From the NCBI RefSeq assembly GCF_000348945.1, contig NZ_AOCK01000001.1, forward strand, positions 124,001-188,000: a stretch of 64,000 nt of DNA. The letters run 5' to 3'. The first letter of the stretch is position 1. Every line of letters starts with the position of its first letter. The translations under genes were made by a program, and so were the position numbers. Source of the DNA: Paeniglutamicibacter gangotriensis Lz1y. Lineage in GTDB: Bacteria > Actinomycetota > Actinomycetes > Actinomycetales > Micrococcaceae. The notes beneath the pieces are model-generated. The model did no database searches. It worked only from the letters and a program-made list of their open reading frames with translations, and had not been told where the DNA came from. Of the stretch, positions 55,695 through 64,000 are shown piece by piece.

Positions 55695-56408
55695 ATGCCA
55701 GAGACCACCGGAGATCCAGCAGCGCCCATCGGGGTGCTGCTGGTAGACGACCAGCCATTGCTTCGCATGGGATTCAGGCTCATCCTCGAGGGCGAAGACG
55801 ACCTACGTGTCCTGGGCGAGGCCTCCGACGGTGCCGAAGGGGTTGCGCTGGCCGCCACGCTGAAGCCCGACGTGGTACTCATGGACGTGCGCATGCCGGT
55901 GATGGACGGCATCGAGGCCACCACCCGCATCGTGTCCGAGCACCCGGAGGCGAAGGTCATCATCCTGACCACCTTCGATCTTGACGAATATGCCTTCGCC
56001 GGACTCCAGGCCGGAGCCAGCGCCTTCCTGCTCAAGGATGTGGCACCCGAGGAACTGGTGTTGGCGGTGCGCCTGGTCGCCTCCGGGGACGCGGTGGTCG
56101 CCCCGCGGGTGACCGCCCGGCTGCTGGAAACCTATGTGCGCGACGGCTCGGCCAACCGCGCGGCCCCCGCCCCGGAACGCGACCCGCTGCTCGGGGACCT
56201 GACCCCACGCGAACTCGAGGTGCTCGGGGCCATGGCCGAGGGGCTGTCCAACGCGGAGATCGCGCACCGCTTCTTCCTCTCGGAGGCCACGGTCAAGACC
56301 CATGTGCGCCGGATCCTGACCAAGTTGCACCTGCGCGACCGTGTTCAGGCCGTGGTCTATGCCTATGAGACCGGGCTGGTCATCCCCAGCCAGGGGCTGG
56401 ACTACTAG
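55695..56408 (+). CDS. NarL/LuxR-family response regulator (system B)
   Basis: A 237-residue regulator with phospho-acceptor Asp in VVLMDVRMPVMDGIEATTR, TTFD, LLKDVAPEE, and a LuxR helix-turn-helix SNAEIAHRFFLSEATVKTHVRRILTKLHL. This is the second two-component system on the same strand beside the ABC exporter; together they bracket it. Confidence 0.9.
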   Translation: MPETTGDPAAPIGVLLVDDQPLLRMGFRLILEGEDDLRVLGEASDGAEGVALAATLKPDVVLMDVRMPVMDGIEATTRIVSEHPEAKVIILTTFDLDEYAFAGLQAGASAFLLKDVAPEELVLAVRLVASGDAVVAPRVTARLLETYVRDGSANRAAPAPERDPLLGDLTPRELEVLGAMAEGLSNAEIAHRFFLSEATVKTHVRRILTKLHLRDRVQAVVYAYETGLVIPSQGLDY

Positions 56409-56432
56409 GGCCGGGAAACGGGGAAAACGTAC

Positions 56433-56597
56433 GTGAACTCCGAATTCCTGCGCAGCCCGTGGCTGTTGCTAGCGGTGATCTTGGTGGTGCTTGGGGCCTT
56501 CCTGATCGCCCCGTTCGGGCTGCCCATTCCCGGGTGGGCTAGCATCGTTCTTGGGATCGGCGCCCTCGTGGTTGCCCTGCTCCGCACCCGCGTCTAG
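56433..56597 (+). CDS. 54-residue two-helix membrane protein
   Basis: A small ORF starting at GTG 56433 and ending at TAG 56595-56597. The peptide has two hydrophobic helices, WLLLAVILVVLGAFLIAPFG and WASIVLGIGALVVALL, joined by LPIPG, with a basic C-terminus RTRV, so it should insert with the C-terminus inside. GGGGAAAA upstream is a weak ribosome binding site. It begins 25 bases after the system B regulator and may be co-transcribed with it. No family recognised. Confidence 0.6.
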   Translation: MNSEFLRSPWLLLAVILVVLGAFLIAPFGLPIPGWASIVLGIGALVVALLRTRV

Positions 56598-56673
56598 GCC
56601 CCACGGTCCACTCGCACACAGCGGTTTCGGCCCACGGCCGGACCCCGCACGCCACTAAAGCCAAGGGAAGTCA

Positions 56674-57951
56674 ATGTCCAGCGCAGCCATCGAGCACATC
56701 AACGACCTCGCCGCCTTCGTCGCGGCCTCACCGTCTTCCTTCCACGCCGTGGCCGAGGCCGCACGCCGGCTGGATGCCGAAGGCTTCACCGCGCGCACCG
56801 AGGCCGACGCCTGGGAATCTTTGCCCGGCGGGCACTACGTCATCCGTGACGGCGCCCTGATCGCCTGGGTGCAGCCCGAAGGCGCCGGTGCCACCACCGG
56901 CTTTCACGTGCTGGGCTCGCACACCGACTCGCCCTCCTTCAAACTCAAGCCCAAGCCGACCACCGGTGCCCACGGCTGGCTGCAGGCCGGAGTGGAGGTC
57001 TACGGTGGCCCGCTGCTGAACTCCTGGCTGGATCGGGAGCTGTTGCTCGCCGGCCGCCTGGTGTTGCGCGATGGCACCGAAGTCCTGGCCCGGACCGCCC
57101 CGATGCTGCGCTTCCCGCAACTGGCCATCCACCTGGACCGGGCCGTGAACGAGGCCCTCACCCTGGACAAACAGCAACACATGAACCCGGTCTGGGGGAT
57201 CGGGGACCCGGGGCAGGCAGACGTGCTGGCGGTGCTGGCGGCCTCTGCGGGCGTCGATGCGGCGGATGTCGGCGGCTACGACGTGGTGGTTGCCGATGCG
57301 CAGCCGGGGACCGTCTTTGGCGGAAGTGACGAGTTCTTCGCCTGCGGACGATTGGATAACCTCTCCTCGATGCACGCTTCGTTGGCCGGGCTCATCGAGC
57401 ATGCCGCGAGAGGTACCGGGGAGCACATTGCGGTGCTGGCCGCCTTCGACCACGAGGAAATCGGCTCGGCCTCACGCTCCGGGGCATCCGGTCCGTTCCT
57501 GGCCGACGTGCTGGAACGCATCGGCCACGGGCTGGGCGCCAGCGGCGAGGACCGCAATCGCGCCTACGCCGACTCCTTCTGCCTCTCGGCCGACGCCGGG
57601 CACTCGGTGCACCCGAACTACCCGGGACGCCACGATCCGGCCAACCGCCCGATGCTGGGTGCCGGACCGCTGCTGAAGATCAACGCGAACCAGCGTTACG
57701 CCACCGACGGGGTCGGTGCGGCGCTCTTCGCCCGGCTGTGCGCGGAAGCCGAGGTCCCGTACCAGGAATTTGTCTCCAACAACCAAATGCCGTGCGGTTC
57801 GACCATCGGCCCGCTGACCGCCACCCGGCTGGGCATCCGCACCGTGGATGTGGGCATCGCCCTGCTGTCCATGCACTCGGCGCGTGAATTGTGCGGCGTC
57901 GAGGATCCGTTGCGCCTGGCCAAGATCTCCACCGCGTTCTTCGCCGCCTGA
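56674..57951 (+). CDS. apeB: M18 family aminopeptidase
   Basis: A 425-residue binuclear zinc aminopeptidase (aspartyl aminopeptidase type, M18). Metal and catalytic motifs: LGSHTDSPSFKLKP (His/Asp about 91-93), CGRLDNLSSMHA (Asp), AAFDHEEIGSASRSGA (Glu-Glu), DAGHSVHPNYPGRHDP, and the C-terminal VDVGIALLSMHSARE (His). It removes N-terminal residues from peptides in the cytosol. Ribosome binding site AAGGGAAG precedes the ATG. Confidence 0.92.
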   Translation: MSSAAIEHINDLAAFVAASPSSFHAVAEAARRLDAEGFTARTEADAWESLPGGHYVIRDGALIAWVQPEGAGATTGFHVLGSHTDSPSFKLKPKPTTGAHGWLQAGVEVYGGPLLNSWLDRELLLAGRLVLRDGTEVLARTAPMLRFPQLAIHLDRAVNEALTLDKQQHMNPVWGIGDPGQADVLAVLAASAGVDAADVGGYDVVVADAQPGTVFGGSDEFFACGRLDNLSSMHASLAGLIEHAARGTGEHIAVLAAFDHEEIGSASRSGASGPFLADVLERIGHGLGASGEDRNRAYADSFCLSADAGHSVHPNYPGRHDPANRPMLGAGPLLKINANQRYATDGVGAALFARLCAEAEVPYQEFVSNNQMPCGSTIGPLTATRLGIRTVDVGIALLSMHSARELCGVEDPLRLAKISTAFFAA

Positions 57952-57973
57952 GCCCCGGGAGGGTCGGCGTCCC

Positions 57974-58585
57974 ATGGGCTACGAGGAAGCAAAGGGCACG
58001 GGACTCGGCATCAAGCCCGTGCTGAGGGGGGAGCGGGTCGTCCTGCGCCCCTTCACCGAGGCGGACATCGAGGCGATGGGCCCGATCCTGGCGGATCCCG
58101 AGGTGTTGCGCCTGACCGGGTCGGTGGATTCGACCCCGGCCGCCGAAACGGCGGATCCGGTCATCGATGCAAGGACCAGTGCCTGGTACCAAGGGCTCGC
58201 CGCGCGCACCGACCGGCTGGACCTGGCGGTGGTGGATGCGGCCGGCGGCCACTGCCTGGGCGAGGTGGTGCTCAACAACCTGGATGCCCGGAACCGCTCG
58301 TGCAGCTTCCGGATCCTGCTCGGGCCCGCCGGGCGGAACCGGGGACTGGGTTCGGAGGCAACCGGGCTGCTGCTGGAGCACGCCTTCATCGCCACCACCC
58401 TGCACCGCATCGAACTGGAGGTCTACGCCTTCAACCCGCGCGCCCGGCACGTGTACGAGCGCGCCGGATTCACCTTCGAGGGCACGGCGCGGGATGCCCT
58501 GCTCTTTGACGGGCAATTCATCGACGCGCACCTATTCTCCATCCTCGCCACCGACCCCCGCCCGGGCCGCGCGGTCCGCTCCTGA
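57974..58585 (+). CDS. GNAT family N-acetyltransferase (RimJ/RimL-like)
   Basis: A 203-residue GNAT acetyltransferase. After LRGERVVLRPFTEADIEAM come the acetyl-CoA-binding core GRNRGLGSEATGLLLEHAF (about residues 117-135) and LHRIELEVYAFNPRARHVYERAGFTFEG, the RimJ/RimL pattern. It follows the aminopeptidase gene by 22 bases, likely co-transcribed. Target unknown (protein N-terminus or a small amine). Confidence 0.88.
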   Translation: MGYEEAKGTGLGIKPVLRGERVVLRPFTEADIEAMGPILADPEVLRLTGSVDSTPAAETADPVIDARTSAWYQGLAARTDRLDLAVVDAAGGHCLGEVVLNNLDARNRSCSFRILLGPAGRNRGLGSEATGLLLEHAFIATTLHRIELEVYAFNPRARHVYERAGFTFEGTARDALLFDGQFIDAHLFSILATDPRPGRAVRS

Positions 58586-58661
58586 GTTATCGGGTGCCCG
58601 AGCGCCTGCCGGCCACTCGTTCGTCACCCGATGTTCACCCCACCGTGCTTTGCTCGCGGAC

Positions 58662-60797
58662 ATGATCTCCGCACCGAAGCCAACACGCCGTTTCCTGCCC
58701 GAGGTCCAGTCGCTGCGCGCCCTGGCGGTGCTGCTGGTTCTTGCCTACCATCTGGAACCTCGGCTGGTCCCTGGCGGATTCATCGGTGTCGACGTGTTCT
58801 TCGTGATCTCCGGATTCCTGATCACCGGGCACCTGCTGCGCGAGGTGCGCAACAACGGGCGCATCGACCTGCCGGCATTCTGGGCAGCACGGGTGCGCAG
58901 GATCTTGCCCGCCGCGTTCGCGGTGATCCTGGCGGTGCTTGCCGCCAGCTTGCTGCTGCTGCCGGCCACCGTGTGGAAGGCCGTGGGCATCGCGGCACTG
59001 GCCTCGGTGTTCTCGGTGGAGAACTGGGTGCTTGCCGCCAACTCCGTGGACTATTTGGCCGCGGACGAAGAGCCCACGGCGCTGCAGCACTTCTGGTCCT
59101 TAGGTGTTGAGGAACAGTTCTACCTCTTCTGGCCGTTGCTGGTGGTGGTGGCCGTGTGGCTCGGCAGCAAGTTGCAGCGCTCCGGGCAACTGGCGGGGCG
59201 CGGGACGGTGGGCAGACGACAGGCGCAGGGAGGGTTGCCGCGCACCGCACTGCTGTTGGTTTTCAGCACCACCGTGGTCACCTCACTGGTCTATTCGATG
59301 GTGCTGGTCGGGGCGGGCAACCCCGCGGCCTACTTTGTGACCGGCGCCCGGGTCTGGGAGTTGGCCGCCGGCGGCCTGCTGGCACTGGCCATGCTCCCGC
59401 CGGAGCCCGGAGCCAGCGCCCCGGCCGCCCGAATCCTGAAGGCACCGGGGGTGCGGACTGCGCTGGCCTGGGCCGGATTTGCCGCCATAGCCATTGCGGC
59501 CTTCGGCTACGGGGCGGCCACCTCGTTCCCCGGACTCTCCGCCGCACTTCCGGTGGCCGGCACCCTGGCGGTGATCCTGGCCGGGGAAACCCGTGGCGTT
59601 CTGGCCCCGCGGAAGATCCTTGAACTCCGGGCCGTGCAATGGGTCGGGAACATCTCCTACTCGCTTTACCTGTGGCACTGGCCGGTGATCACTTTCTTCC
59701 TGTTTCTTGCAGGTCGTGAACCGGGTCCGGCCCAGAGCCTCGGGTTATTGGCGCTGAGCCTACTGCTGGCCCAGGCCAGCCACCGCTGGGTCGAAACCCC
59801 GGTGCGCACCCTGGCTCCGCTGGCCGCCTCGAAATGGCGGGCGCTGGGCGCCGGTGCGGTGGCGGTTGCCGTGGTCGCCGTGCTTTCGCTGACCCCGGGG
59901 TCGATGGCCCAACGTGACACCGTCGCCGCCGAGCGGGCCGTGGCCACACTGCTTGCCGATCCGCCGCCCGGCTTCGGTGCGGCATCGATCCCCTCCGGCG
60001 CACCGGCCTATCTGGCGGGCATCAAGCAGATCGTCCCGATCCCGGCCGAAGCCGAGCAAGACCAACCGGACCTGGGTGAGTGCGTGCAGAAACCGCAGTC
60101 GCCCGTCACCCGCGAATGCTCGCGAGGGGCCAAAGACGGGTCCCTAACCATCGCCCTGGTCGGCGACTCGCACGCGGCGCACTGGTACCAGGCGCTGGAG
60201 GCCACCGCGCAGAAGCACGGGTGGACGCTGCTGACCTACCTGAAGAACTCCTGCCCGTTTTCCGCCACCCAGCGTGTGGCCGAAGCCAACGGCAGCATTT
60301 CCTGCCTTGAGGCCAACCAGGACACCATGAAACGCCTCGTGGAACGCGGCGACGTTGATGCGGTGGTGACCAGCTACTGGGCCGGCTCCACCTTTGAGCC
60401 CGATGCTGCCGAGGGTTTCGCCGGGTCTTGGGGAGAGCTCGAAGACGCAGGAATCAAGGTCTACCCGATCATCGACACCCCACGCCCCGGAACCAGGACC
60501 TACGCGCGGGACTGCGTGGCGGGGCACCCGGCGGAACTGCGTTCCTGCGGTACCCCGGAGTCTGAGGCCTTCGAATCGAACGACTACACGCGCGCCGCGG
60601 CCAAGAACGAGCCGCGGGTTGGCACGATGGACTTTTCCGACCAGTTCTGTGCCGAGGGGTTCTGCCCTGCGGTGATCGGGAACGTGCTGCTGTATCGGGA
60701 CAAGCACCATGTCTCGGACACCTACATGCGCACCCTGGCCCCCATCTTCGATGCCAGGCTCTCTGAGCTGCTCCGCGAGGACGGGCTAGTCGGCTGA
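58662..60797 (+). CDS. acyltransferase-3/SGNH-domain fusion (cell-envelope O-acyltransferase)
   Basis: A 711-residue protein. Residues about 10-365 are the ten-helix acyltransferase-3 domain ([77 protein letters not shown]). Residues about 470-711 are an extracytoplasmic SGNH hydrolase-like domain with [16 protein letters not shown] (block I Asp-Ser), and [17 protein letters not shown] (block V Asp/His-like). Such proteins O-acetylate envelope glycans. The start at ATG 58662 is set by the domain start; no strong ribosome binding site is seen. Confidence 0.88.
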   Translation: MISAPKPTRRFLPEVQSLRALAVLLVLAYHLEPRLVPGGFIGVDVFFVISGFLITGHLLREVRNNGRIDLPAFWAARVRRILPAAFAVILAVLAASLLLLPATVWKAVGIAALASVFSVENWVLAANSVDYLAADEEPTALQHFWSLGVEEQFYLFWPLLVVVAVWLGSKLQRSGQLAGRGTVGRRQAQGGLPRTALLLVFSTTVVTSLVYSMVLVGAGNPAAYFVTGARVWELAAGGLLALAMLPPEPGASAPAARILKAPGVRTALAWAGFAAIAIAAFGYGAATSFPGLSAALPVAGTLAVILAGETRGVLAPRKILELRAVQWVGNISYSLYLWHWPVITFFLFLAGREPGPAQSLGLLALSLLLAQASHRWVETPVRTLAPLAASKWRALGAGAVAVAVVAVLSLTPGSMAQRDTVAAERAVATLLADPPPGFGAASIPSGAPAYLAGIKQIVPIPAEAEQDQPDLGECVQKPQSPVTRECSRGAKDGSLTIALVGDSHAAHWYQALEATAQKHGWTLLTYLKNSCPFSATQRVAEANGSISCLEANQDTMKRLVERGDVDAVVTSYWAGSTFEPDAAEGFAGSWGELEDAGIKVYPIIDTPRPGTRTYARDCVAGHPAELRSCGTPESEAFESNDYTRAAAKNEPRVGTMDFSDQFCAEGFCPAVIGNVLLYRDKHHVSDTYMRTLAPIFDARLSELLREDGLVG

Positions 60798-60835
60798 ATC
60801 CGCACGGGAGCGTGATGCACTACATCGAACTTGGT

Positions 60836-60864
60836 CTGTCGCAGCCCCGGTTTTCCGCTAGAAT
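60836..60864 (+). promoter_or_regulatory. likely promoter of the rpsF operon
   Basis: CTGTCG, 17 bases, TAGAAT, about 112 bases before the rpsF start. The -10 is a good match to the housekeeping consensus; the -35 is weak. Confidence 0.45.
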
Positions 60865-60923
60865 GGTTGAGGCTGTTTCTGCCGCACCCGGCAATCGGGT
60901 TGTGGTGACAGCAAATGCAAAGA

Positions 60924-60968
60924 ACCTCCTGTTGCGGAAATGCCGTGACCGTTTAGCCCAAAGGAGGT
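60924..60968 (+). ncRNA. rpsF leader hairpin that sequesters the ribosome binding site (S6:S18-type candidate)
   Basis: ACCTCCT (60924-60930) is perfectly complementary to AGGAGGT (60962-60968), which holds the rpsF ribosome binding site. The 31 bases between contain a small CGG/CCG stem and an unpaired CCG further along. Autogenous control of rpsF by the S6:S18 complex through a CCG-containing leader hairpin is known in several bacteria; this structure fits that role. Confidence 0.5.
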
Positions 60969-60976
60969 GGGTTCAC

Positions 60977-61282
60977 ATGCGTGCTTATGAATTAATGGTG
61001 CTGATCGACCCCGAGGTCGACGAGCGAACCGTTGAACCGACCCTCGGTAAGTTCTTGGACGTTGTCCTCAACGATGGTGGAACCATCGAAAAGGTCGACA
61101 TCTGGGGCCGTCGCCGCCTGGCCTACGACATTCAGAAGAAGAATGAGGCCATTTACGCGGTAGTTAACTTCACCGCTACCCCCGCTACTTCCGCAGAGCT
61201 TGACCGCCAGCTGGGCCTCAACGAGACCATCATGCGCACCAAGATCACCCGCCCGGAAGAGGCAAAGGTCGAAGCAGAGTAA
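60977..61282 (+). CDS. rpsF: 30S ribosomal protein S6
   Basis: S6 binds S18 on the platform of the small ribosomal subunit. The 101-residue protein has the standard start [16 protein letters not shown] and the segment [29 protein letters not shown] 60977 follows AAGGAGG. The longer upstream frame is rejected because it crosses the leader hairpin. It is the first gene of rpsF-ssb-rpsR-rplI. Confidence 0.97.
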   Translation: MRAYELMVLIDPEVDERTVEPTLGKFLDVVLNDGGTIEKVDIWGRRRLAYDIQKKNEAIYAVVNFTATPATSAELDRQLGLNETIMRTKITRPEEAKVEAE

Positions 61283-61326
61283 TTCTGCTTTTCGATCTTC
61301 GTAGAACAACACTTTAGGAGGCTCCA

Positions 61327-61908
61327 ATGGCAGGCGAGACAGTCATTACGGTTATTGGTAATTTGACCGCTGACCCGGAACTGCGTTTCACCCCGTCAGG
61401 AGCGGCAGTGGCGAACTTTACCATTGCGTCGACTCCGCGAACCTTCGATCGCCAGTCCAATGACTGGAAGGACGGCGACACGCTGTTCCTCCGTGCTTCG
61501 GTATGGCGTGATGCGGCTGAAAACGTCGCTGAGACTTTGACCAAGGGCATGCGAGTCGTCGCCCAGGGTCGTCTCAAGTCGCGTTCCTACGAAACTAAGG
61601 AAGGCGAAAAGCGTAACGTCACCGAGCTTGAGGTCGATGAAATCGGCCCGTCGCTGCGTTACGCCTCCGCAAAGGTCACCCGTGCCCAGCGCTCCGGCGG
61701 TGGTGGTGGTGGCTTTGGTGGCCAACAGCAGAACGCTGGCGCAAATGCCGGCGGCAACCAAGGCGGCGGCGGTGGATTCGGTGGCGGCAACGCTGGCGGA
61801 AACAACGGCGGCGGCTGGAATGCACCTGCGGCCGATCCATGGGGTGCTCCTGCCGGAGGAAACAACGGCGGATGGGGCAACCCGGGTTCCGACGAACCAC
61901 CTTTCTAA
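61327..61908 (+). CDS. ssb: single-stranded DNA-binding protein
   Basis: SSB coats single-stranded DNA in replication and repair. The 193-residue protein has the OB fold ([32 protein letters not shown], residues 3-34), a long Gly/Asn-rich linker (about 115-180) and the acidic interaction tip DEPPF at the very end. Ribosome binding site TAGGAGG. It sits between rpsF and rpsR, the usual bacterial order. Confidence 0.97.
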   Translation: MAGETVITVIGNLTADPELRFTPSGAAVANFTIASTPRTFDRQSNDWKDGDTLFLRASVWRDAAENVAETLTKGMRVVAQGRLKSRSYETKEGEKRNVTELEVDEIGPSLRYASAKVTRAQRSGGGGGGFGGQQQNAGANAGGNQGGGGGFGGGNAGGNNGGGWNAPAADPWGAPAGGNNGGWGNPGSDEPPF

Positions 61909-61971
61909 ACAAATTTATTCACCATCCCGCAGAATTTTCTGCGGGCTCCAACTGAATTAAGGAGCTCCACG

Positions 61972-62211
61972 ATGGCTAAGGCTGAACTCCGTAAGCCCAA
62001 ACCAAAGTCCAATCCCTTGAAGGCCGCTGACATCACTGTCATCGACTACAAGGACGTAGCATTGCTGCGCAAGTTCATTTCGGATCGCGGAAAGATCCGT
62101 GCCCGTCGCGTCACCGGTGTTTCCGTCCAGGAACAGCGCAAGATTGCACAGGCCATCAAGAACGCGCGCGAAGTGGCATTGCTGCCTTACTCCGGCGCCG
62201 GCCGCGGCTAA
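61972..62211 (+). CDS. rpsR: 30S ribosomal protein S18
   Basis: S18, partner of S6. The 79-residue protein contains [50 protein letters not shown], the diagnostic S18 core. It lacks the N-terminal zinc-binding cysteines found in C+ type S18, so it is a Cys-free form. AGGAGCT precedes ATG. Confidence 0.97.
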   Translation: MAKAELRKPKPKSNPLKAADITVIDYKDVALLRKFISDRGKIRARRVTGVSVQEQRKIAQAIKNAREVALLPYSGAGRG

Positions 62212-62226
62212 GGAAGGTATACCAAC

Positions 62227-62682
62227 ATGGCAAAGCTCATTCTGACCCACGAAGTTACCGGCCTTGGTGCCGCAGGCGACATCGTCGAGGTGAAGGATGG
62301 TTACGCACGTAACTACCTTCTCCCGCGCGCCTTTGGCATCACCTGGAGCAAGGGCGGTGAGAAGCAGGTTGAGTCGATCAAGGCCGCCCGTGCTGCTCGC
62401 GCCGTTGCTTCCTTGGAAGAGGCACAGGCACTTGCTGCTTCGATTGCTGCCAAGCCGGTCAAGCTGACCGTCAAGGCCGGCGCTACCGGTCGCCTCTTTG
62501 GCACCGTGAAGACCGAGGACATTGCCAAGGCTGTTGCAGCCGCTGGCTTGGGCTCGATCGACAAGCGCAACATCGAGATCAACGATCACATCAAGTCGAC
62601 GGGTAACTACTCGGCGACCGTGCGTCTGCACACTGATGTCTCCGCGACCGTCACGCTGCAGGTTGTAGCCGTCAAGAAGTAA
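62227..62682 (+). CDS. rplI: 50S ribosomal protein L9
   Basis: L9 of the large subunit. The 151-residue protein has the N-terminal domain ([33 protein letters not shown]), the long connecting helix (about 45-75) and the C-terminal domain ([21 protein letters not shown]). It starts 15 bases after rpsR and ends the operon, followed by a strong terminator. Confidence 0.97.
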   Translation: MAKLILTHEVTGLGAAGDIVEVKDGYARNYLLPRAFGITWSKGGEKQVESIKAARAARAVASLEEAQALAASIAAKPVKLTVKAGATGRLFGTVKTEDIAKAVAAAGLGSIDKRNIEINDHIKSTGNYSATVRLHTDVSATVTLQVVAVKK

Positions 62683-62718
62683 TTCTTGTCCGGTCGCCGT
62701 CCTTCGTGGCGGCACATC

Positions 62719-62752
62719 GCTAGGGACCCCGCCATTTGGCGGGGTCCCTAGC
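62719..62752 (+). terminator. strong intrinsic terminator of the rpsF-rplI operon
   Basis: GCTAGGGACCCCGCC and GGCGGGGTCCCTAGC form a perfect 15-bp stem closed by ATTT, followed by TGTTTAAG. It lies 36 bases past the rplI stop. Confidence 0.9.
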
Positions 62753-62899
62753 TGTTTAAGCCTCGTACTTTGAGATCTCCTTGAGAATCGCCACTCAGAC
62801 CCTGGCGCCGATGGAAGACCCCGGGGTAACTTTGGCCCCATGACGGCGCACCTGCCGAGGTAGATTCGCACCGGACAATTGAGGACGAAGGTAGGGACA

Positions 62900-63526
62900 A
62901 TGAAACTGACGTTGACCGAATTCGTGAGCCTGGACGGTGTTTCGCAGGGTCCAGGGTCGCCGGAAGAAGACACCACCGGCGGATTCACCTTAGGTGGCTG
63001 GTTCGTTCCGCATATGGACCAAGACTTCATCGACCTGGCCGCCGAATGGCTGGGCCGTGCCGACGGTCTATTGCTGGGGCGCCGCACCTACGAGGCATTT
63101 GCGCGGGACTGGCCGCAGATCACCGACGCCGACGATCCGTTTACGGTGCGTATGAACGCGCTGCCGAAGTACGTCGCGACGAACTCGCTCGAGCAGGGGA
63201 GCTGGAACCCCACCACGGTGCTCTCCGGTGACATTGCTGCGCAAGTGCAGGAACTCAAGAAGCAACCCGGCAGGGAACTGCAGATCCATGGAAGCGCCAG
63301 GTTGGCCGGATCCCTCCTCGCTGCGGGGTTGATCGACGAACTGCGGCTCGTGGTGGCTCCTGTTGTTCTAGGCCGCGGGCGACGGCTCTTCCCGGACGGC
63401 GGCGCACCGGCGGGGTTGCGGTTGATGGAAACGAAGACCACGCCCGGCGGACTCACCATTCTTCTTTTTGCGTACACCGGAAATCCCGACTATTCGACGT
63501 ACACCGGCGCAGGGGACATCACCTAG
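62900..63526 (+). CDS. dihydrofolate reductase family protein (RibD C-terminal-like)
   Basis: A 208-residue DHFR-fold protein: KLTLTEFVSLDGVSQGPGSPEED near the start, LLLGRRTYEAFARDWP (about 56-71), and the NADPH-binding IHGSARLAGSLLAAGLIDELRLVVAPVVLGRGRRLF (about 133-168). This is the YwjB/YyaP-like group of RibD_C-type reductases, with unknown substrate. ATG 62900 has AGGTAGGGA upstream. It is a single gene after the ribosomal operon. Confidence 0.87.
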   Translation: MKLTLTEFVSLDGVSQGPGSPEEDTTGGFTLGGWFVPHMDQDFIDLAAEWLGRADGLLLGRRTYEAFARDWPQITDADDPFTVRMNALPKYVATNSLEQGSWNPTTVLSGDIAAQVQELKKQPGRELQIHGSARLAGSLLAAGLIDELRLVVAPVVLGRGRRLFPDGGAPAGLRLMETKTTPGGLTILLFAYTGNPDYSTYTGAGDIT

Positions 63527-63848
63527 CCCGGGGAGGGCCCCCAGTCGTGCCAAGACATTCGAATCCGGTACTTCGATCGCAGGATCTTCGATTCTTACGG
63601 ATCGTGACGGCCTTGGGCGAATAAACTTTGACGAGACCCGCGGCAACCTTCTATCGTGGGTAGTGAATCAAGAGTGCCAACATAAAAGCCCTGGCTTGTT
63701 GACCGGCAACCCTCTCACGGTAGTGGGGTGCTCCAGGTGATGATTCGGCCTTCCGGGACCTCGGAGGCAAATACCGCACACCTGCCCGGGTAGCGCGTGG
63801 ATCGCACGCACCTGGAACCGGTGGGCCGAAACCGAAGGAACGAGCGTT
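63527..63848. other. 322-base gap, no gene seen
   Basis: No ORF with recognisable product. It should contain the promoter of the flavin reductase gene; GGAACGAGCG directly before 63849 is a weak ribosome binding site. Confidence 0.4.
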
Positions 63849-64000
63849 ATGACACTCACCTCTGACCTCTCACCCAATACCCTGCGAAACGTCTTTGCTC
63901 AGCACCCTTCCGGCATTGCCGCGCTCTGCGCCATCGTTGACGGTGCCCCGCAAGGGATTGTGGCCTCATCCTTTACGGTGGGGGTCTCCATGGACCCTCC
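63849..64000 (+). CDS. flavin reductase-like domain protein, 5' part only
   Basis: The window ends after 50 codons. The visible start LSPNTLRNVFAQHPSGIAALCAIVDGAPQGIVASSFTVGVSMDP matches the beginning of FMN-binding flavin reductases (split barrel; the 'PSGVAVVTA...G..ASSF.SVSLDPP' pattern), the small components of two-component flavin monooxygenases. Downstream partners are out of view. Confidence 0.8.
   Translation, partial: MTLTSDLSPNTLRNVFAQHPSGIAALCAIVDGAPQGIVASSFTVGVSMDP

Overview
The window is chromosomal DNA of a high-GC actinobacterium, most likely a Micrococcaceae member related to Arthrobacter, Glutamicibacter or Paeniglutamicibacter. This is inferred from composition, GTG/TTG starts, a perfect HAIR (HspR) operator, the rpsF-ssb-rpsR-rplI order and many DesK/NarL-type two-component systems. 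No rRNA, tRNA or CRISPR was seen.

Left part (1-19.6 kb), mostly core metabolism: an M20 amidohydrolase; a thiamine locus (thiE divergent from a TPP-riboswitch-led thiO-thiS-thiG series, followed by a pterin dehydratase/VOC fusion and a MoeZ/ThiF-rhodanese protein); a free-standing GyrA coiled-coil-like protein; panD; an acyl-CoA ligase; a degenerate J-domain protein; a ClpC-type AAA+ ATPase under a HAIR operator; an FMN reductase; a double-hotdog thioesterase; a PhoD phosphatase; an SRPBCC protein; a GT87 mannosyltransferase-like membrane protein overlapping an FAD oxidoreductase.

Middle part (19.6-48.9 kb), accessory and heavily rearranged. A lower-GC AAA ATPase with its own palindromic promoter opens it. 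Then comes a repeated gene block: histidine kinase, NarL regulator, CDP-alcohol phosphatidyltransferase, DHA2 MFS exporter, and (in the full copy) MMPL exporter, second kinase/regulator pair, DUF2871 protein and UbiB/ABC1 kinase. Unit 1 (about 21.2-32.4 kb) keeps kinase, regulator and phosphatidyltransferase, but its MFS gene is broken and joined by a deletion to the ends of DUF2871 and ubiB. Unit 2 (about 34.0-46.0 kb) is complete except for its first kinase, which lost its H-box. A third remnant (about 47.9-48.7 kb) lies beyond an IS element. Unit 1 also contains a gene set absent from unit 2: GTP cyclohydrolase II-RibD reductase fusion, flippase-like membrane protein, methyltransferase, GT4 glycosyltransferase, a very divergent 6-pyruvoyltetrahydropterin-synthase-like protein and an MDR dehydrogenase. 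I read this as a candidate pathway for a modified pterin- or pyrimidine-type metabolite, and it is the best candidate for an undescribed system.

Right part (49.2-64 kb): a CPBP protease; two kinase/regulator pairs flanking an ABC exporter; a 54-residue membrane protein; an M18 aminopeptidase; a GNAT acetyltransferase; an acyltransferase-3/SGNH protein; the rpsF-ssb-rpsR-rplI ribosomal/replication operon with a leader hairpin that can mask the rpsF ribosome binding site and a strong terminator; a DHFR-like reductase; and the start of a flavin reductase gene cut by the window end.
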